NCBI RefSeq assembly: GCF_004005815.1
Contig: NZ_SACK01000004.1
Span: 1 to 64,000, forward strand
Source of the DNA: Mucilaginibacter limnophilus
Lineage (GTDB): Bacteria; Bacteroidota; Bacteroidia; Sphingobacteriales; Sphingobacteriaceae
Direction: 5' to 3'
Length of the DNA: 64,000 nt
Part shown: in pieces, positions 62,011-64,000 of the stretch
How the letters are laid out: every line of letters begins with the position of its first letter
Position numbering within the stretch: the stretch's first letter is position 1
Made by a program: the position numbers and the translations under genes
Notes under the pieces: generated by a model
Databases searched by the model: none
What the model saw: only the letters and a program-made list of their open reading frames with translations
What the model was told of the DNA's origin: nothing

Positions 62011-62640
62011 ATGCACTATATCGACTTTTCTACCTGGAAACGCAAGGAACATTTTGAATTTTTCAGCAGCTTTGACGAGCCGTTCTATGGCGTTACTGTT
62101 GACCTTGACTGTACTGCTGTTTACCGCACTGCCAAAGCAAACAGGTATTCTTTCTACCTGTATTACATGCACAAAATACTTACAGCGGTTAACGCGACAG
62201 AAGCTATGAGGTATCGTATAACAGATGACCACAGAATTGTTGTATATGATACCATAAGCGTTAGCCCTACGATCGGTCGTGAAGATGGCACTTTTGGCTA
62301 CAGCCGTTTTAACTATGATACTGATTTTAATGAATTTGCCGCTGCGGCAATCAAAGAAACGGAACGTATAAAGGCGCTTGACGGATTAGGCTATCTTTGC
62401 CCCGATAAGGACGTGATACATTTTTCGGCATTGCCATGGATAAAGTTTACAGGCATTAGTCATGCTCGCAGCTTTAAGTTTCCCGATAGTATGCCGAAAA
62501 TTTCAGTAGGAAAGGTGTCCACCGCTGCTGATGGTAAAATGATGATGCCTATATCAATACATGTGCATCATGGTCTGGCTGATGGCTATCATCTGGGGCT
62601 TTTTGTGCAAAAGTTGGAAGAGTTGTTCTTAACAGTTTAA
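62011..62640 (+). CDS. Chloramphenicol acetyltransferase-like protein
   Basis: A 209-aa protein with the CAT fold: WKRKEHFEFFSSFDEPFYGV at the N-terminus and the active-site motif HVHHGLADGYHLGLFV (His-His-x-x-x-Asp-Gly-x-His) near residues 188-203. CAT acetylates chloramphenicol; many Bacteroidota homologues act on other acceptors. Resistance is not implied by sequence alone. Confidence 0.88.
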   Translation: MHYIDFSTWKRKEHFEFFSSFDEPFYGVTVDLDCTAVYRTAKANRYSFYLYYMHKILTAVNATEAMRYRITDDHRIVVYDTISVSPTIGREDGTFGYSRFNYDTDFNEFAAAAIKETERIKALDGLGYLCPDKDVIHFSALPWIKFTGISHARSFKFPDSMPKISVGKVSTAADGKMMMPISIHVHHGLADGYHLGLFVQKLEELFLTV

Positions 62641-62673
62641 CCAGGCAGCATTTCTAATAGTCGTTACAATTCT

Positions 62674-64000
62674 TCACTTCAATTTCTCCACATCATCATT
62701 ATTAACCCCTCTCCTGTTCTTTTTAACAGCTTCTTTTAGCTTGCCAAAACGGTAATAGAAGTTCAAATGAACTCCGCGTATCAGCACCCGGGTTTGGTAC
62801 TGCTGCATAAAACCTTCTGTATTAAGTTTGGTGGTTAAGGTTCGGTATTGCGGAAATGGGTTAATCACCGCCAGCATAAACGTTCCCTGCTTCTTAAATA
62901 CATCCTTACTTACACGTACCGCCGAATAGGTAAAGCTGCTGGTTTCACCTTGCAGGCTAAGCGAACGGCTGTTGTAATTTATATCTGCACTGAGCCGCCA
63001 GTTATTGCCGAAACCGTAGCTCCAATTACTGGTGAAGTGTCCTTGCATGCCTTTATTGCTGTAAGGGTTGCCATTAACTAAGCCGTCCATCCACAGGTAA
63101 GCAAGTCTTCCGCCAAAGTTAACGCTCAGCTTTTCAGTTATAGGGTAATTAAAATTTATATCAGCGCCAATATTGTCGTTCTTACCCAGGTTTTGGTAGC
63201 TCGACCTGCTGATGGAATCAGCACCCAAAGCAACCACGTTTTGTATAGTATTATCGGCAAATGAATAGCTAATACCGCCAACAAAAGTACCTTTACCAAA
63301 CTTACTGTAGTTCAATTCAAAGTTATGGTTTAGTACCGGTTTCAAATCTGGATTGCCCGAGGTGTAAAACACCGGATTGCTGGTATTTACAAAAGGATTA
63401 AGCTGCCAGATGTTAGGCCGCTGTATCCGTTGCGTATATCCAAAATTTAAGTTTCCTGCATTTTTAAATTTGTGCAGCAGTGCTACTGAAGGTATCAGTT
63501 TATTATAACCTGTATTAAAATCTATACCGCTGGTTGTAAAATCAGCGTCTATTACTGTACGTTCCAAACGTAAGCCGGCTTTAAGGGAATTTTTTTCGTT
63601 CACTTTATACTCATATGAATTGTAAAAAGCATATACCTTTTGCAGGTAATCAAACTTATCAGCAACTACATTTTCTGGCAATATTGCACCATTATTACCC
63701 ATAAAGGTACGGCTGCTGAAATCACTGTTATTATCCCTGAAAATGGCTTTAAATCCACCTTCGATACTTAATCTCTTTAACGGGTGCACAAAATCAAGCT
63801 GGGCCGTTTGTTCAAGTGAAGCGGCTTTATTTAATTGATTCAATATGTTATTATCATTATAAAAAACATTGGCGGTAGCAATGTTCATGATATTCTGGTC
63901 GGTTGCAGCCCACATGTATTTATACGAGGCAGAAAGTAGTCTGTCCTTATTATTCTTGAAGCCTAATTGGTAATTCACCCCCAAGTCCAGCGCGTCGCGG
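62674..64000 (-). CDS. Outer-membrane beta-barrel protein, truncated at the window edge
   Basis: The C-terminal 442 residues or more of an OMP_b-brl_3-type TonB-receptor-like barrel; the open frame runs past 64000. Barrel strands such as RALDLGVNYQLGFKNNKD, NYQLGFKNNKDRLLSASYKY and NSLKAGLRLERTVIDADFTT, and GLRLERT-type repeats. The end, FYYRFGKLKEAVKKNRRG then NDDVEKLK, is the usual charged tail of this family. The start and any plug or carboxypeptidase-like domain lie outside the window. Confidence 0.88.
   Translation of the reverse strand, partial: RDALDLGVNYQLGFKNNKDRLLSASYKYMWAATDQNIMNIATANVFYNDNNILNQLNKAASLEQTAQLDFVHPLKRLSIEGGFKAIFRDNNSDFSSRTFMGNNGAILPENVVADKFDYLQKVYAFYNSYEYKVNEKNSLKAGLRLERTVIDADFTTSGIDFNTGYNKLIPSVALLHKFKNAGNLNFGYTQRIQRPNIWQLNPFVNTSNPVFYTSGNPDLKPVLNHNFELNYSKFGKGTFVGGISYSFADNTIQNVVALGADSISRSSYQNLGKNDNIGADINFNYPITEKLSVNFGGRLAYLWMDGLVNGNPYSNKGMQGHFTSNWSYGFGNNWRLSADINYNSRSLSLQGETSSFTYSAVRVSKDVFKKQGTFMLAVINPFPQYRTLTTKLNTEGFMQQYQTRVLIRGVHLNFYYRFGKLKEAVKKNRRGVNNDDVEKLK

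Noticed and set aside
62011..62640. Chloramphenicol resistance gene
   Set aside because: The CAT fold and active-site His motif are seen, but homologues often have other acceptors; resistance not claimed.

Overview
The window reads as chromosomal DNA from a Bacteroidota bacterium of the Sphingobacteriaceae, most like Mucilaginibacter or Pedobacter (inferred from gene content, not from a search). Clues: promoters of the TTTG / TAnnTTTG type with few Shine-Dalgarno sequences, a TonB receptor with an N-terminal carboxypeptidase-regulatory-like domain, an OMP_b-brl_3 barrel, type B L31, futalosine-route menaquinone synthesis (MqnC), a GH26 mannanase-like lipoprotein, and many short MKK-type lipoproteins and outer-membrane barrels.

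Layout. 1-800: left edge with a 9-bp minisatellite inside a truncated minus-strand ORF, then decayed dispersed repeats. 800-9430: serC-serA, rpe, a siderophore-type TonB receptor, pnp and rpsO. 9430-10110: a second, inverted copy of the dispersed repeats. 10.1-17 kb: thioesterase, fatty-acid desaturase, a CPCC protein with ddl, and a divergent envelope run (PASTA protein, rhodanese, MltG, thioesterase, YihY). 17.1-21.2 kb is plastic: tRNA-Ser(UGA), a SUKH gene between duplicated terminators, an acyltransferase, a DHFR-like protein, a deletion scar joining Crp/Fnr and ClC remnants, and a degraded-looking tRNA-Ser(CGA). 21.2-25.4 kb: an ArsR-SRPBCC-VOC cluster with a clear double operator, lipoproteins and the GH26 enzyme. 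25.4-32.3 kb: a five-gene secreted/outer-membrane operon (two AXE1-like hydrolases, two paralogous barrels, a giant TPR protein). 32.5-38.9 kb: DUF481 barrel, aldo/keto reductase, MgtC, a DAC-like sensor (DACNV) protein, YceH, and an ECF sigma factor with a membrane-anchored trypsin-like protease. 39-45 kb: tandem small lipoproteins, a ModF-like ABC protein, mqnC and two ferritin-like proteins. 45-52.6 kb: scpB, GNAT, XRE, mpl, prmA, tpiA, a GlmU-like protein and L31. 52.7-56.2 kb: a nucleotidyltransferase-phosphoesterase pair, a lipoprotein gene switched out of frame by a TAAA tract, barstar, DUF72 and methylmalonyl-CoA epimerase. 56.4-64 kb: iscS-iscU-iscA, an SDR-like protein, long-chain acyl-CoA ligase, a CAT-like acetyltransferase and a truncated outer-membrane barrel.

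The most notable points are the TAAA-tract lipoprotein whose in-frame form would need 5, 8 or 11 units but carries 7 (a likely phase-variable OFF state); the five-gene hydrolase/barrel/TPR operon, which I cannot match to a described system; a tRNA-Ser(CGA) whose elbow pair G19-C56 has become A19-U56; the deletion scar between divergent fnr and clc genes; and the sigma / anti-sigma-protease fusion pair. No CRISPR array, intact insertion sequence, prophage or rRNA was seen.
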